From Ciborinia camelliae (Eukaryota > Ascomycota > Leotiomycetes > Helotiales > Sclerotiniaceae): a DNA stretch of 64,000 nucleotides. A program made the position numbers and the translations under genes. Below, piece after piece: positions 13,212-25,500 of the stretch (position 1 is the stretch's first letter; every line of letters begins with the position of its first letter). The DNA lies in the NCBI GenBank assembly GCA_025890175.1, contig JANPYM010000009.1:218012-282011 (forward strand). The letters run 5' to 3'. The notes under the pieces were generated by a model that did not search any database, was not told the DNA's origin, and saw only the letters and a program-made list of their open reading frames with translations.

Positions 13212-14576
13212 ATGGCTACATATAGGCAGGCCGAGAGATTCGTCGCCAGGCAATTCACGATGTCTTCGAACACTACAAGTATGGCAACCAGTGCGCCTTT
13301 AACTACTTCTTCTTCTTCCTCTGAAGTCCCTTCTGCGACTTCAGAATCTGTAGCCTCCGTGTCATCTATTGCTGCTTCATCACCGAGTGCAATTGCTAAC
13401 ACAAGTCCATCGACTACAGTCACAAGTGCTGACCCTACCACACCTGCTACGAGCAGTAGTGTAGTTGTTCTCCCAACCACATCATCTCCAATAGTGACGA
13501 CACCAACGATAGCGACAACTCCAATAACAGTTGCAACTACCCCGACAACCTCCGCTGTTACAACTCCACCTACAACTCAACCAACGACGACTCAACCAAC
13601 GACCGAAGCCAATACCACACCTACAACAACAGCTGATCCTACACCAGCCTCAGTTATCGTATCCGTGGTTACTGTAACTCCAACTGATGGTGGGCAAGTG
13701 ACGACCAAATATATCACATCTACACAAGCTGTTTCTTCCAAATCATCTTCAACATCATCAACTTCCTCGGCTTCAACCGCTTCCGGAACAGCCGGTCTTG
13801 GTTCAGCGAGTAGTAATTCAGGTAGTAAAGGTATTGGAAGTGGAGGAACCATCGCGATCGCAGTAGTTGTACCTATCGTTGCAGTCGCTGCATTAATTGC
13901 CGCTGGATTATTCTTTTGGAGAAGACGAAAACAACGTAAGGATGCGGAAGAGATGAGGAGAAAGGAAGTGGAGGAATATGGATACAACCCAAATAACGAT
14001 CCAACGATTCCAGCCGTAGGATCAGGAGGAAGTGATGGACCATTTGAAATGCGTGAAGAAGAAGGATCTGGATATCGTGGATGGGGTACTACAGCCGTAG
14101 CATCATCAGGAAGAAAAGCTTCAACAACATTATCCGGTGGTCAATCCGCAGGTGGAATTGGTATGGCTTATTCGGGAGGAACTTCACCAACTCATGCAGT
14201 CTCCGATACACGATCTGACAATCCTTTAGTTGATCATCCCGAGGAAGAAGGTATGGGTGTTATGGGACCAGCGACAGCAGGAAATCGTGATATAAATCGT
14301 GGACCATCGAATGCTTCATCATCATACAGTGCAGCCAATCGATCAGATGGATCAGGTGAAGGTCCAGGTGGTTATAATGGAGGTGGACAATATTATGATC
14401 AATACGGAAGTGGAAATCCATATACTGATGCAACACCATATGGAAGTCCACCCAATCGAGCCGAAGTTTCCGGACAACCCGTTATACGTGATGTATCCGC
14501 ACGGAGAAACACACGAATTGAAAACCCATCACATTACCCAGGTCAACAAAGTGCCGGGATATCACAAAATTTTTAA
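13212..14576 (+). CDS. Ser/Thr-rich single-pass membrane protein (Mid2-like architecture)
   Basis: An intronless 454-residue frame. Residues 20 to about 205 are a Ser/Thr/Pro/Ala-rich stretch of the type that is O-mannosylated outside the cell. A hydrophobic segment at about 212-236 (starting TIAIAVVVPIVAVAAL) is followed by a strongly basic stop-transfer patch RRRKQRK. The 210-residue tail is rich in Gly, Ser, Asn and acidic residues. This order of regions is that of Mid2/Wsc-type cell-wall stress sensors and related signalling mucins, which report wall stress to the cell-integrity MAP kinase pathway. No classical N-terminal signal peptide is visible (it starts MATYRQAERFVARQF) and there is no WSC cysteine domain, so the helix would have to act as a signal anchor or an upstream exon is missing. 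The membrane topology is well supported; the sensor role is inferred. Confidence 0.75.
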   Translation: MATYRQAERFVARQFTMSSNTTSMATSAPLTTSSSSSEVPSATSESVASVSSIAASSPSAIANTSPSTTVTSADPTTPATSSSVVVLPTTSSPIVTTPTIATTPITVATTPTTSAVTTPPTTQPTTTQPTTEANTTPTTTADPTPASVIVSVVTVTPTDGGQVTTKYITSTQAVSSKSSSTSSTSSASTASGTAGLGSASSNSGSKGIGSGGTIAIAVVVPIVAVAALIAAGLFFWRRRKQRKDAEEMRRKEVEEYGYNPNNDPTIPAVGSGGSDGPFEMREEEGSGYRGWGTTAVASSGRKASTTLSGGQSAGGIGMAYSGGTSPTHAVSDTRSDNPLVDHPEEEGMGVMGPATAGNRDINRGPSNASSSYSAANRSDGSGEGPGGYNGGGQYYDQYGSGNPYTDATPYGSPPNRAEVSGQPVIRDVSARRNTRIENPSHYPGQQSAGISQNF

Positions 14577-15152
14577 TCGAATGGATGGATGGATGGCATG
14601 AATGGGATGGATGGATGAATGGATTGATGGAATCGTTGGGATTTTTTTTGGATCCATCTACACTATACGTACTCGGCGCAGCGCAGCACAGCACACACAC
14701 ACACACGTCGTCATTATACCAAAAAGTCAAAAGTTCATTTTTTTTTTCGGAAGCCGTGCTCCGATTTCTTCTAATATGCGGTGGACATGAAATGAAACCA
14801 GGAATCTTGTTGATTGTTGATTGTTTTTTTTGTTTTTTTCTCTTGGGGCGCACAGTCAGTCAGTCAGTCAGCCAGCCAGCGAAGAATCCAGCGAAGAATC
14901 CAGCGAAGAAGCTTTGTTGTTTGTTTGTTTGTTTGTTTGTAGTCATATTTATATCACAATACCATTTTTGGGGGATGGGGAATGGGAATGGGAATGAGTA
15001 TGGGCGTTTTTTTTTTTGACTTGAACTTTGAACTTTGAGTGGTGAGTGCTGAGTGTTGAGTTTGAGTTTGAATGCTTGAGTTTGAGTTTAGATACTTAAG
15101 TCTTTGCTTGAGTGTTGCTTGAGACTGAATTTGAGCTTGAGTTTTGGGGGGA

Positions 15153-15316
15153 AGAAAGGGGGGGGGAAGGGGAGAGGAGAAGGGAGGGGAGGAGAGGGGG
15201 AGGGGAGGAGAAGGGAGGGGAGGAGAAGGGAGGGGAGGAGAAGGGAGGGGAGGAGAAGGGAGGGGAGGAGAAGGGAGGGGAGGAGAAGGGAGGAGAGGGA
15301 GAGGGGGGAGCGGGTT
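15153..15316. repeat. Homopurine minisatellite, unit about GGGAGGGGAGGAGAAG
   Basis: At least six near-identical 16-base units of only G and A in a row, within a purine-only stretch of about 160 bases. Frames on both strands translate to Arg/Gly/Glu or Ser/Pro/Leu repeats, which shows they are repeat artefacts. Confidence 0.9.
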
Positions 15317-15531
15317 GTGAGTGCTCTATGAGAGTGTAGAGTGTTGAGTGTTGAGTGGGGAGGCATGGATGATGGTGGATGGATGGAAGTGAAGAGGGAG
15401 AGGGAGAGGGAGACAGAAGACGGGGGAGTAGTGAAAGAGTCAAGAGTAACAGTAAAGAGCGATATGGCATAGCATATTATACCAAATGAAAGAATGAAAG
15501 AAAGAATGAAAGAAAGAAAGACTTTTAAAGA

Positions 15532-15575
15532 TACCTACCTACCTACCTACCTACCTACCTACCTACCTACCTACT
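15532..15575 (+). repeat. (CTAC)n microsatellite
   Basis: About ten perfect CTAC units. The same tetramer family (GGTA/CTAC) is scattered through the gene-poor parts of the window. Confidence 0.9.
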
Positions 15576-15779
15576 TAGTAATAATATATCATTTTTCTTT
15601 TTTTTGAGAGAGAGATTTGAGATTTTTGAGAGAGTTGGAGTTGGTGAGATTTGAGATTTGAGATGTGTAGTGGGGAGAGGGGAGAGAAAGGGGGGGAGAA
15701 TGGGAGGGGAAAAAGACAGTGGAAAAGAGAGGGGATGGGAAATGGGGAAACCATTTTATATATACAAAATATTAAAAAA

Positions 15780-16510
15780 TAAATAAAAATATATATATAT
15801 CATCTATCTATCTATCTATCTATCTACCTATCTGTCTATCTAGATACTAGTCTGGATATTAGTGTAGATACTATCTATATAGACTAGATATTAGTCTGGA
15901 TATTAGTCTGGATATTAGTCTGGATATTAGTCTGGATATTAGATATCTAGATAGGTACTAGTCTGGATATTAGGCTGGATATTACCTAATTAAATACTAA
16001 CTTAGACCTATCTACCTACGTATCAACCTCACCAACTATCTATTAATCTTCACTCTCTCACTCTTTTGCAATATCTACCTAATTTGGAATTTTATAATAC
16101 CTACACACCATTCATTCATTATAACCCTAATTAGGTAGATACTAGTCTAGATACTAATTAGTTTAAATATTAGATATTATTTTATACTAGTTTAGATACT
16201 AGACCTTAGACCTTAAACCTATCTATCTAGGTAAATACTAGCTTAGATACTAGATACTAGCCACCAACTAGCCTAGATACTAGATATTAACTTAGATCTA
16301 GTTAGATACCTAGTTTAGATACTAATTAGACCTATCTAATTATTTAATTATCTAACTACCCAGACACTAGTCTAGATACTAGACCTTAAATCTATCTATC
16401 TATCTATTAAAATACTAACTTGTATCTATTTAGATATTAATTAGTTTAGATATTATTTTATATTTATTTAAATCTATTTATCTATTTATTTATTTATTTA
16501 GATCTTAGAT
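15780..16510. repeat. Degenerate TAGATACTAG / TAGTCTGGATAT satellite-like tract
   Basis: Roughly 730 bases built from variants of TAGATACTAG and TAGTCTGGATAT (five close copies in a row at about 15,888-15,945), mixed with CTAT runs. It looks like expanded and then mutated short tandem repeats. No coding potential is visible. Confidence 0.7.
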
Positions 16511-16526
16511 CTTAGACCTATCTAAG

Positions 16527-17100
16527 GGGGGAGAAGAAGGGGAGAGAGGGAAGGGGAAGGGGAAAGGGAAAGGAAGGGGAAGTAAGAGGAAAGGGGAGAA
16601 GAGGGAAGAGAGGAAGGGGAAGTAAGAGGAGAGAAGAGGAAAAGGGGGAGAAAGNNNNNNNNNNGGGGGAGAAAGTGAAAAGAAGGGGGGAGAGGGAAAG
16701 GGAGAGGAAGGGGAAGGGGGAGAGGGGAGAGGAATATTTGAGGGGATATTTATTTAGATATTGTATTTGTAAGAGAATCTTGGAAGAAAATCTTAGAAAA
16801 GAATTTTGGAAGAGAATCTTGAAAGAGAAAAAGAAAAAGGAGAAAAAAAAGGAGGTTTATCTTGATTCTTGATTATAAAAAGGTGGGAGAGGAGAGGGAA
16901 AAAAAGCGGAAAGGAAGAAAAAGTGAAGGCCCAGAAGGGGGAAGAAGGGAGAGGGAAGAAGAGGAAGGGAGATCTCAATTTTCAACTATAAGAAGACAGG
17001 ATTCGGAAGGGGGAGGGGGAGATAAAGAAGGAGAGAGAGGGAGGGAGATCTCAACTCTCAACTACAAGAAGACGGGATTCGGAAGGGGGAGGGGGTAGAT
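16527..17100. repeat. Purine-rich tract with two near-identical segments
   Basis: Almost only G and A on the plus strand. A segment that includes GGGAGATCTCAA and AGAAGACAGGATTCGGAAGG occurs twice (about 16,967 and 17,043), indicating a recent local duplication. Confidence 0.75.
16655..16664. other. Assembly gap (10 N)
   Basis: Ten consecutive N inside the purine-rich tract. The same GGGGGAGAAAG text stands on both sides, so the repeat probably collapsed or was joined with an arbitrary gap length. Confidence 1.
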
Positions 17101-17723
17101 AGAAAGAAAGGAAATAAGTAAAAGGAGTGAGGATTTTTAAGGGAGTATATATATATATCTCATAACAATATATTTATATACCTACTATATATATATATAT
17201 ATATATATAAATCTCCAAAAAATCTCCAATATAACATAATATAACACATCACTGAGATTTATTTGAAATCGATTTTGATTTTAATTTTAATTCTAATTCC
17301 GAGTTTCAAGTTATATTCTAAAAGTAGATAAGTATTGGTAGATAGATAAATAAGAAAACTTTTAAGAAAAATGATGGGGGATGTGGAGGTTTATACCTAA
17401 TGCGTGGGGTATATAGTATAGTATAGTATTAACTATAAACTATAAGGTAGGTGGTATAATATAGTATTAACTATAAACTATAAACTATAAGGTCAATGTA
17501 GATGAATGGTAAAAAAACGTTATGTTTTGTTGTTATTAATAAGGTATATAAATAGGTATATATGTATGTATATACTATGTATATACTATATATGAGCTTA
17601 GCTTGAAGGCGAGGAATATTATTATTGGTTGGTTGGATGGATGGATGGTTGGATGGAGGAAAGAAATGCTCGTATATATACCGGTATATATGTTAGGTAT
17701 GTATGTATAATACTTGGATATTG

Positions 17724-17868
17724 AGGAAAGGAAAGGAATTGAGGAGAGGAATTGAGGAAAGGAGAGGAATTGAGGAGAGGAATTGAGGAGAGGAATTGAG
17801 GAGAGGAATTGAGGAGAGGAATTGAGGAGAGGAATTGAGGAAAGGAATTAAGAAAAGGAATTGAGGAA
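17724..17868. repeat. Minisatellite, unit about GGAATTGAGGAGA
   Basis: About ten copies of a 12-14-base unit lie immediately upstream of the outer left LTR. The retrotransposon therefore inserted at or beside this array. Confidence 0.85.
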
Positions 17869-17884
17869 AGAAAAGGAAAAAAAT

Positions 17885-18072
17885 TGTTATACGCGTTATA
17901 TAGGATCATAAAGGTGAAATCGTAGATATACAATCTAATAAAAAAACTATACTAAAAAAAAAATTTTTTTTTTAAAAAAAATATTATTTAATATAAATAT
18001 TGATTATATAACCATAATAATCATATAATCAATTACATAATTATTATATTAAACAAAGACCTTAACATAACA
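17885..18072 (-). repeat. Left LTR (3' LTR) of the outer element
   Basis: 188 bp, aligned almost without gaps to 30,605-30,791. It starts TGTTATACGCG where the other copy has TATCATATATA: each copy has lost different C or G bases, giving an ancestor TGTCATACGCG. The first 50 bases are barely mutated, while the rest is strongly C-to-T and G-to-A. Confidence 0.92.
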
Positions 18073-18086
18073 TCACCCTCTTCCCG
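18073..18086 (-). promoter_or_regulatory. Polypurine tract of the outer element
   Basis: Directly inside the left LTR the minus strand reads CGGGAAGAGGGTGA, a mostly purine stretch at the place where plus-strand DNA synthesis is primed. It keeps its G residues in an otherwise G-free island, and it sets the orientation of the element. Confidence 0.7.
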
Positions 18087-20399
18087 AAAACAAATTTGAA
18101 ATGCCAAAAATATAAATCAGCCCCGCTTTCTTCTACATCAACTTCTTTCATTTTTAGATTTAGACTAATCCGAATAAATGATATAAAAAATCTTTATTTT
18201 CTTTTTTATATATATAAAACTGGAGGCATTATAATAAATATAATCAAGAAAATATTTTAATTATTGAATTTTATATTGTAATTATTTATAATAAAATTTA
18301 AAATTTAAAATATATTTCAATTTTTATTTTTTTTTGTTATTAATTATTATTAATATAATAAATTGTTTTATATATTAATCAAATAAAAATTTTTTTAAAT
18401 TATATTGTAATATTGATATATAAAAAATATTATAATATTTTATATATTTTAATAAAATAAATTTATAAAAAAAATTATTAAATATTTTTTTGATTAAAAA
18501 AAGATTAATAAATTTATTTTTTAATTTAATAAAAAATTATTTAAATTTTAATTATTTAATATTCAAAAAAACGAAATTGTTTATTTTAAATAATAATATT
18601 AAAATTTATTTGTTGCTAATAAAATCTTTTATTTTGATTTAAATAAAATTTATTTTATTGTAAAAAATATTTTATATATTTTTTATTTATTAAATAATAT
18701 TAAAAGTTTTTTTTTTATTTGTGATTTTTTTAAAATTTTAGTTTTGGGGTATAATTGATTGAAGATTAAAATTTATTTGAAGATTAAAATTTTTATTAAT
18801 GAAAAATAGGGATATTTTTGTAATATTAAAAATAATATTATTTATTGTAAATTTTGTAAATGTAAGTTATTTTATTTAATTGTTTTATTAATAAAATATA
18901 TATATTTAAAGATATTATTTTATTTTTTTATTAATATTTTTGGTTTGTTTATTTGATTTAGGGTAATAAAATATAAATTTATATTTTTGAATTTGCAAAA
19001 TATAAAATAAATATTATTATAGTTATAAAATAAATTGTAATTTTTGATTAAAAATAATAAAATTGAATAATTTATATAATTTAAAAATATATTAAATAAT
19101 TAATTTAATTGTTTTTTTAATAAATATTTTTTTATTATTTATAAAACAAAATATAAAATATTGTTTTTTAATTATTTAATTAATTATAATTAATATTATA
19201 TTAAAATTAAAGTTTAATAATAATTTGATAATAAAATTTATAAATGTATTTTATTATAATTAAATAAAAATTAAAAATAAATAAAATATATTTTAATAAA
19301 TTTATTATAAATATTTAATTTTTTAATAAATATAATAATTGTATATATATTACAAAACGTTTTTATTTATATAAAATTAATAATATTATTTTTTCAAAAT
19401 TATTAAGATTTTAATATTGTTAAAATAATTAATAATTAATTAATTGTAAATTTCAATAATAATCCTTATTTATTAATTCCCAGATTTTGAAATTTAAATT
19501 TTATATTTATAATAAAATAATTTATTATTTAAAATAAAACAAAATATTAAAAAGATTTTTTTATTTTATTAAATATTGTTTTTTATTATTATTATAATTT
19601 GTTTATAAAATTTATTATTATATTATATATTTAATATTATAAAACAAAAATTAAAATTTATTTTATTATAAAATAAATTAAAAATATTTATAATATAAAT
19701 TTTAAATTAAATATTTGAATAAATTTGATTATAATTTAAAACAATTTATTATTAATATTAAATTTTATTATTTATTTTATTATATAAAAAATTTTAAATT
19801 TATTAGTTTAATATATTAATTTTATTATTATTTTTTTTTGATTAATATATTATTTAAAAATTATAATTAATAAAAAATATAATTTATTAAATTTATTATT
19901 TAATAAATTTTTTTATAGTTATATAATATTAAAATATTTTATAATTAATAAATATATTTATTAAAATCTTAATTTTTTAAATATTAATTTTTCATTTTTT
20001 AAAATAATAAATAATAATAAACAATTTTTTATTATAAATTTCATAATTACATTTAATTAATATTATTTTTTTGAAAAAATAAATAATGGAATGCAATTAT
20101 TTATTATTTTTAATTTGAAAAAAAGTATTTTCAATAATATAATCAAAAACATTATATTTAATAAATATTTTTTTATTTTAATCAAAATATATTAAAATAA
20201 AAATATAAATAATAATATTTTTTAATATCAAAAATATTTTTTTGTAATTAAAAGTTTAATTAAAATTAAATATTTTATTAATTTTAATTTATAAATTAAT
20301 TAATAATTTACAAATTCAAAAATATTCATTAATAAACTATTTATAAAAATTTGTAAAATTTATAAAACAAAAAATATTTTTTACATTTTTAAAATATTT

Positions 20400-20770
20400 T
20401 TAATTAAAAATAATCTAAACTTTTACAAAATTCATTTTGATATTATCAATTAACAAAATCAAACCTAAAAACTTAATTTTTTAAACAAAGAATTTATATT
20501 TTTTATTATCAATCTATAAATCAGCTTTTTTAAAAATATCAAATATTTGATATATATAATTAATATATTTATTACAACTTTTATTATAAATCAAAATATT
20601 ATTTATATAAATAAATATAAAAACATTTAAAAAATTTCAAAATGTATTATTAATATAATACTAAAATATAATTAATCTATTATATAATTCAAATAATATA
20701 ATTTTGTAACAAAATAATTTAAATTTTATACAAAATATAATTAAATCTATATTTTTTTCGATTTTTATTT
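20400..20770 (-). pseudogene. RIP-destroyed Ty3/gypsy reverse transcriptase
   Basis: Reading the minus strand gives, in order, a counterpart of MPFGLxNxPATFQ in which every change but one fits C-to-T or G-to-A (ILFELYNRLIIF*), then FIFIYINNILIY at about 20,619-20,586 where functional enzymes have the catalytic YxDD (both Asp codons became Asn), and KIKFLGLIL at about 20,478, the FLGxxxS region. The spacing between these blocks matches gypsy reverse transcriptases. Stops replace Gln and Trp codons. The assignment to Ty3/gypsy rather than copia rests on block order and the FLG motif. RNase H and integrase could not be read with certainty. Confidence 0.85.
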
Positions 20771-22305
20771 AAATTTGATTAAAAATATAACAAATATTAA
20801 ATTTAATTATAAATTTTGATTTAATTATTTAAATTAAAATTTTATTAATTAAAAATAAAAAATAAATATTTTTTTTAATAATAAAATTAAATTTATAATA
20901 ATTGATATAAAATTACAATTTGTCTTTAAATTTCTAAATAAACAAAATTAGGAATATAAAAACTATTTTATTAAATTTAATAAAAATTTTTTTAAAATTA
21001 TTATTAATATATTTTTTAATAAAATTTAATTTTTTATTAAATATTTAAAATAATAATATATAATTAAATATATTAAATTTATCAAATTTAATATAATAAT
21101 CGAAATTATTATAAAAAAAAAATTTATTTACTTTACTTTTTTTAAATATATTTAAATAATTATAATAATCGAATAAAATTTTTTTATACAAAAATTTTTT
21201 ATTATTTTGTTTAATCTTTATATTTCATTATTAATATTTTTTGTTTATAATATTTATTATAAAAATAACAAAAATCTAAATATTTCATTATTTTGAAATT
21301 GTTAAAAAAAAAGCAGCATTAATTATATTAATATATAATAAAATTGGATTTATAAAAATAAAAATTAAATTATTATTAAATATAAAAATTTTGATAATCT
21401 TTTATTTCAAAATAATTTTTGATATAAAATATATTATATTATTAATTTTTAAAAATATATCCCTTATCCCTATATTCTTTATCGAAAATATAGGCCTTAA
21501 TTGATTTTTCAAAAATTCGATTTTTGATATATCGGGATACAAATAAAACCTTAATTTGAAAAATACAATTTTTGTTTTTGTATAAATTATAATCCTATAT
21601 TATTATATTTATTTATTCTTTATTAATATTTAATAAAATATATTTATAATATAAAATATTGTAATATTAATATAATTGTATATTTAAATTTAAACGAATA
21701 TTTTTTTATAATTAATTATAACTTTAAAAATTTTATTATTAAAAACCTTTATTTTATATAATCAAAATAAAAATATAAATTTAATTTATTTTGTTTTATA
21801 AATAAATATAACAATAATTTTATTAATAAAATTTTTATTAAAATAATATATATTAAAAAGAATTAATATTAATATCTTTATCCTTTCAAATAATTTATTA
21901 ATAAATTTTGTTACCTTACCTGTAAATATAAATTTAATAAATATAAAACTATAGTTAGTTAATATAAATTAATAAAATTATAATTTTAAAAAATCCTTAA
22001 AATCGAATTATAATTGTATTATAACTTTTAATATATTTAAATCAAAAATTACTTTTTTTTTTATTATAATATAGTTTTATTTAATTTAAATATATTTTTT
22101 TTTATAAAACAATTTTTAATAAAATAATTAATTTTTTTATAAATAAAACAAACACTCTTCACTTACAATTTTATTTATTCAAATATAAAAATTCTAGTTT
22201 TTTTTTTTGAATTTTGAATAGTAAAATTAAAAATATTCTTTTTTCTTTTAATTTTTTTTTTATATTTTAATTTACATTTTTTAATTATATTTAATTATTT
22301 AATAT

Positions 22306-22506
22306 TATTATAATGCTAAAGCATTAAGGTTGAAATATAATATCTTACTAAAAAGCCCTTATATTTATAAAGAGCAAAGCTTTTTATATATATAAAATAA
22401 ATAGTATAATTATATAGCTATACAATTTAACAAAAAGAAATATTTAATATTTTAGGTATAATTTGAAATTTTAGGTATTTTTTTAAATTTATTATAGCAA
22501 ATGTTT
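22306..22506. repeat. Left LTR of the nested element (strongly RIP-mutated)
   Basis: Aligned without gaps to 28,591-28,791. It keeps AGCCCTTATATTTATAAAGAGCAAAGC-like text but has lost nearly all other C and G. The exact ends are uncertain by a few bases: homology extends eight bases outside TGCTA and about seven beyond TAGCA. Confidence 0.88.
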
Positions 22507-25500
22507 TTCGAAAAAAGTTATTAATATTTTTATTAATCGAACTTAAAAATAATTAATAAATTAAAAAAATTAAATATAAAATAATTTTAAATTATTATAA
22601 AAGTTATTATATTAATTTTATATTTATAAATAAATTTATTATAATTAAGATTTTTTATATTTTTTTATTTATTATATTTAAATTTTTATTTTTTATAATA
22701 AATCAAATATTAAATAATTTTTTTATTATAATTAAATATTTGTTTATTAAAAAATTATTTAATTTTTTAATAGTTTAAATTTTGTTTATTATTAATAGTT
22801 TTGTTATATTAAAAGTTGTAATATTTATAAAAATTTTTGTTAGGGTTAATAAATAATTTAAACTATATAATAAAAAATATGGAATGGATATGTTAATAAA
22901 CTAAAATATTAAATTAATAAATTAATTAACTAATTTGTTTGATAATATAAAAAGGATAAATATATTATTATAATAGTTTTTTATTAAATTTTTTTTATAA
23001 AAAAAATATTATATTCTTTATGAAGATGTAATAATATTTAATTTTCAATTTTAAAAAATATAAAATGATAAGATTAATTATATATTTGTTTTATTTTTAT
23101 ATTAATTATATTAATAATATTAAAAATATTAATTTATATAAAAAAAAAAATTGTTTTGGTTAATGATTGTTTATAAAAAAAATTAAAATTAAAATTAAAG
23201 ATAATTTTATTAAATATAAAGTTAATATTAGTTTTTATGGAATTGTTAAAGATAGTTTAAAATTAAAAATAAAGTTTAGGTTATTTTTGTATATTTACAA
23301 GTATTGGGATTAAAAATTAAAAAACGATTTTATAAATAATATTAATTTTTTTATTTATTTTGTTAATTTAAAGATAATATGCAGTATTATAAAAACATTA
23401 TATATTAACATGTAGGAATAATTATTTTTAGAATATAAATAAAAATTTTTTATTACAATTAAAAATAATTATTTTAAATATATTTTAATTTATAAGTTAA
23501 AACTATTTGATAATTATATTTGTTTATTAAATTATAATTTATATAAACTTTTTAGGTATAATTATAATCTTTTTAAATATTTTGTATGTGATGGTAATAT
23601 AGCAATTAAACCCTTTCGCTAAAATTAGCAAAGTAAGGATAAAATTTATAATCAAAATATAAAATAGTGTAGGTGGAATATTAATCGGCTAAAATGTATT
23701 GTATGGAGTATGATAGCGAGTTTAATAAATACAACATTTGGGGTAAAATATTAAAAAAGTACGTAAATATTGATACAATTTGTAAATATAAAAACTACAA
23801 AAAATATAATTATAGGTTTACATAAATTCTGGATATCTCACGGTATTATATTTTATCTGTAAAATTTTTTTGATTATATTAGTTGGTATATATAATCAAA
23901 AAATATTATTATTATATTAAATAAAATTATTTTTGAAATAAAAATTAAATTAAATTATATTATTATTTAATTTTACATTTTTTTTTAATTATAAAATTAT
24001 TATATAAAATATTTTATTCTTTTTATATTCCCGTATTAACTAATCCCAAAAATTTATATTAAATTTAATTAAAATAATAGTATATTAATATTCAACAATG
24101 TAATTAAAATTTAATTCTAAAAACAAAAATAAATGGTCTATATTAGATAATTGGGAAAAAATATTTAATACGATATACTTTTTGCCAAATTTGTAAAAAA
24201 AGAAAAAATCGAATTATTATAAATATATACTAACACATACAAAAGTAAAATTTAAATAATCCATATTTTCAATTTACAAAATTTTCTAATAAACAATATT
24301 AATAATAACTTTATAATTTATAAAGATATAAAGAAAAAAAAAAACTGATTTAATTAAATAATAAATTTTTTAAATTATTTAAATAATATTTGATATCTTA
24401 AATTTTGTAATCTATAATTTTTATTTCACTAAATATAATATATAATTAAAAAATAAAATTAATTAAATATTTATTTTCCTAGATTAATCCCCTTTACGAA
24501 TAACAATTTTATCCTATATATAATAAATTATAATACCAATATTAAATTCAAAAAAAAAAGTTAATATTAATATAAAAAATATGGTTGGTAAAATTTGTAT
24601 ATATAAAAATATTAGGCTATAACAATTTATCCTTAATTATATTAAAGAATTGTTTTTTGTTAGGAATAAAAAAATTGATTTTGTATTTCTTAACAAATCG
24701 TTTTTTAATTGTTTTTAAAAAAAAAGGATTTGTTTTAAAAGGAAAAAAAAAAAATATTTTTAATTATTGTAATAGATTAACAAATGTAGTATAAAAAGGA
24801 ATATATTAATGAAATTATCCAATTAATCTAATAAAATGTTTAAGTTAAGCTAAAAAGATTAAATAATTTAAATTAAAAATAATTTTTATTTTATCCATAA
24901 TAATTGTTATATCGAAACTATTTAAATGCTAATTAAATAAATATACAAATGAAAAAGTAAAGTAATATTTAAATAATTTTAATAAAATATATTTTTTTTA
25001 TAATATATTAAAAAAATATTAAAAATAAAATAAATATTTTTTAAAATTATAAAATTAAATAATAATGTTATTAATATATTTTTAAATAAAATTTTAAAAA
25101 AAATAAAATAATTAATTAATTTATTATTATATAAAAAAAACTAAATTCTTAAATTCTATAATAATAATATTAAATTGTTTTTATTTATAATAAAAAATAA
25201 TAATAAATTTCAAATAATCTTTTACAATTATAAATTATTAATAAAAAAAAGAAATATAATTTATAATAAAAATAAACTTTACATTTACAATCAAATTCAA
25301 TATATCTTATTAAATAAAAATAAAATAAATATCAATAATAATCTCTTAATTAAAATCTTATAAATTAATAATTATTTAATTTTTAAAAAAATATTTCTAT
25401 TTAATTATAAATTATATAACAATAAAAACAAAAGCTTTAAATAATATAATTTTTTTAATTTAAAATATATAATCTATTTTATAAAACAAATTAAATATCT

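Larger units (their letters stand above)
14577..17884. other. Purine-rich and satellite-like intergenic DNA
   Basis: No gene is supported. It holds GGAT and TTTG repeats, a purine-rich block at 15.1-15.3 kb, a (CTAC)n run, a degenerate TAGATACTAG-type tract, a second purine-rich block interrupted by an N gap, an AT-dinucleotide run near 17.2 kb and a minisatellite next to the retrotransposon. All open frames here follow the repeats. Confidence 0.7.

Noticed and set aside
15088..15470. Overlapping long frames on both strands
   Set aside because: They translate the purine minisatellite (Arg/Gly/Glu or Ser/Pro/Leu repeats) and show no other coding sign.
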